Shown: piece by piece, positions 13,112 through 14,357 of the stretch | How the letters are laid out: every line of letters begins with the position of its first letter | Position numbering within the stretch: position 1 is the stretch's first letter | Origin: Synechococcus sp. HW_metabat.21 | GTDB lineage: Bacteria; Cyanobacteriota; Cyanobacteriia; PCC-6307; Cyanobiaceae | Reading direction: 5' to 3' | NCBI GenBank assembly: GCA_018623875.1 | Contig: JAAZUZ010000028.1 | Coordinates: 1 to 14,357 of the forward strand | DNA length: 14,357 nt | The notes under the pieces: generated by a model | Told to the model about the DNA's origin: nothing | Seen by the model: only the letters and a program-made list of their open reading frames with translations | Database searches by the model: none | Position numbers and translations under genes: made by a program

Positions 13112-13597
13112 TTGGTGTCTGGTCTGGCTCCTGGCAGCACGGTGTCGATTTCGGCGCAACAGGTTCAAGACCAGAGCCTCGAGCCCCTGCAGCCTTGGTT
13201 CGCCTTGGATCCCAAGGAGCTGCTGCAGGCCAGCGGCAGTTTGACCCTGGCCTTTGATTGGCCGCGCTCAGCCGAGGATCCCCGTGAGCTCTCTGAAATC
13301 AACGAGTTGCGCCTCTGGAGCCTGCGGGCTGATGCCCTCTGTCCTTGGCTTCCACTGCTGCTCGAGCGCAGCAGTGGTCAGTTGACCCGTCATGTGGCCA
13401 TGCTGCTGCCCCATCAATTCAGCCGCACTGAAGGGATTCGCTTTGCTCCAGACAGCCTGGAGCTCTGGATGACCCATCGCCTCTATCTGCTCGATCACTG
13501 GTCGCGGGGATATGGCCTGAACTGCCGGGGCAACCTTGAGCAGATGGCGGCGGTGCTTGGGTTTGAACTGGATGGCAGCTTTTGGAAAGACCACTAG
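13112..13597 (+). CDS. crr6: CRR6-family NdhI maturation factor (NDH-1 assembly)
   Basis: Up to 161 residues, soluble. It matches the CRR6 family (formerly DUF1817), which in plants and cyanobacteria assists assembly of the NdhI-containing hydrophilic arm of the photosynthetic NDH-1 complex. The recognisable blocks are DWPRSAEDPRELSEINELRLW (start near 49), PWLPLLLERSSGQL (78-91), AMLLPHQFSRTEGIRF (96-111) and the C-terminal VLGFELDGSFW. These occur in the order and spacing I recall for cyanobacterial members. The start is uncertain: TTG at 13112, GTG at 13115 or GTG at 13142. An in-frame TGA at 13103 excludes anything longer, and the conserved region begins after 13142. It is divergent from psaM and converges with the permease gene, leaving 4 bp between stops. 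Confidence 0.75.
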   Translation: MVSGLAPGSTVSISAQQVQDQSLEPLQPWFALDPKELLQASGSLTLAFDWPRSAEDPRELSEINELRLWSLRADALCPWLPLLLERSSGQLTRHVAMLLPHQFSRTEGIRFAPDSLELWMTHRLYLLDHWSRGYGLNCRGNLEQMAAVLGFELDGSFWKDH

Positions 13598-13601
13598 GGG
13601 C

Positions 13602-14354
13602 TTAGAGCCAGAGCAGCAGAGCCCGCCGGCCCACATCAACGGCCAGCAGGATGCAGAGCAGTCGGATCAGCCCCACCAGGCGTTGTTCGGACACCTTCTG
13701 CAGGTGAGCGGCTGACCACTGAGCCGCTGAGGCGGCTGCGGCTCCGAGCACCAAGCCGATCAGCAGCTGCGCCCGGCCATCGCCCCAAAACGTGAGGGCG
13801 GCCACCAGGGACGAGGCAAAGACCGCCATCGTGCTGAGCCGGATTGCGAGGTAGACCCCTAGCCGCAGGCCGCGCACCATCAACGGCACCATCACGAGTC
13901 CGCCGCCGACCCCGAGTAGGCCGCTGGAGAGACCCGCCACCAGGCCGACACCAATCAGGCCAGGTACGGGCACGCTGCTGCGGCTCTCGCCATCGGGCTG
14001 TTTCTGCGCAATGACGAGGGCCAGTAGCCCGTACATCAGTGCTTGCAGCGCCAGGAGTTGCCATCCCTCCAGGCTGTGGCCAACCCGGCTGAAGAGTCCC
14101 CCTCCACAGGCGGCCCCCGCGCCGATCGCCAGGGCGGCTTGTTTGGGGACCTGACCGCTACGCCAGTGGGTCAGGCTTCCCGCCATCGTGGTGGGGACGA
14201 TGGCCAAGGTGCTGGTGGCGAGAGCCTGATGGGGCGGCAGTCCAATCCAGAGCAGCAGTGGCGAGAACACCAGTCCACCGCCGATGCCGAGCAATCCCGA
14301 GAGCAATCCAGCCAAGAGGCCAAGGGGCAGCAGAGGCAGGAGCTCCCAGGGCAT
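13602..14354 (-). CDS. TauE/SafE-family sulfite/sulfonate exporter-like permease
   Basis: A 250-residue membrane protein of the TauE/SafE (DUF81) family. The two inverted halves each carry the signature turn: GLLGIGGGL (20-28) and GLLGVGGGL (145-153). They are followed by HQALATST (42-49) and LAIRLSTMAV (169-178), the paired positions seen in the family. About eight helices are predicted. Members move sulfite, sulfoacetate and other organosulfonates, or are of unknown substrate, and the substrate is not readable here. The ATG at 14354 fits a standard N-terminus (MPWELLPLLPLGLLAG), but the window ends 3 bases beyond it. A start further upstream therefore cannot be excluded. Confidence 0.88.
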   Translation of the reverse strand: MPWELLPLLPLGLLAGLLSGLLGIGGGLVFSPLLLWIGLPPHQALATSTLAIVPTTMAGSLTHWRSGQVPKQAALAIGAGAACGGGLFSRVGHSLEGWQLLALQALMYGLLALVIAQKQPDGESRSSVPVPGLIGVGLVAGLSSGLLGVGGGLVMVPLMVRGLRLGVYLAIRLSTMAVFASSLVAALTFWGDGRAQLLIGLVLGAAAASAAQWSAAHLQKVSEQRLVGLIRLLCILLAVDVGRRALLLWL

Positions 14355-14357
14355 GGC

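Noticed and set aside
12979..13140. N-terminal extension of the psaM frame
   Set aside because: It would add 54 proline- and charge-rich residues to a family of about 31 residues and would run across the divergent promoter region.
1..14357. CRISPR array, tRNA/rRNA, insertion sequence or phage attachment site
   Set aside because: I saw no regularly spaced repeats, cloverleaf-like sequences, transposase motifs or integrase-flanking repeats. All stretches longer than about 170 bp are accounted for by genes.

Overview
This window looks like chromosomal DNA from a picocyanobacterium of the marine Synechococcus/Cyanobium type. It is GC-rich and very compact, with genes overlapping or separated by tens of bases. 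It encodes chlorophyll synthesis by both protochlorophyllide routes, a tiny photosystem I subunit and a CRR6-type NDH-1 assembly factor. I noticed no GCGATCGC (HIP1) octamer, no tRNA or rRNA, no CRISPR array and no insertion sequence. That assignment is inferred from protein family content and gene density, not from a search.

Left part (1-5939), ion and sulfur transport. A truncated Rrf2-family regulator (minus strand) is divergent from an SLC13-type permease carrying two RCK_C-like domains, which is followed by a DUF2062 membrane protein. A CNNM/CBS membrane protein converges on DUF2062, with the two stop codons overlapping. It is divergent from a KtrB-type channel, followed by its regulatory partner KtrA. 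The start of ktrA sits inside a 14-bp tandem duplication that appears to have displaced an older start overlapping the ktrB stop.

Middle part (6063-9976), dark-operative protochlorophyllide reductase. chlN, chlB and chlL lie on the plus strand and encode the NB catalytic component and the L-protein reductase. chlN and chlB are 10 bp apart. chlL has its own 169-bp leader, which holds a perfect consensus DnaA box, a hairpin, and a 14-codon upstream ORF with a good Shine-Dalgarno sequence whose stop overlaps the chlL start (ATGA).

Right part (9990-12978), all on the minus strand. In transcription order it holds psaM (32 residues), a single-pass coiled-coil membrane protein, por (light-dependent protochlorophyllide reductase) and three small unrecognised envelope proteins whose genes overlap by 4 bp at each junction. 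Both enzymes for the penultimate chlorophyll step therefore face each other across this unknown trio. Divergent from psaM is a crr6-like gene, which converges with a TauE/SafE-family permease at the right edge.

Most of this is a conserved photosynthetic housekeeping region. The most interesting points are the leader ORF and hairpin in front of chlL, the duplication at the ktrA start, and the uncharacterised three-gene overlap operon between chlL and por. I see no convincing evidence for a wholly new defence, mobile or biosynthetic system.
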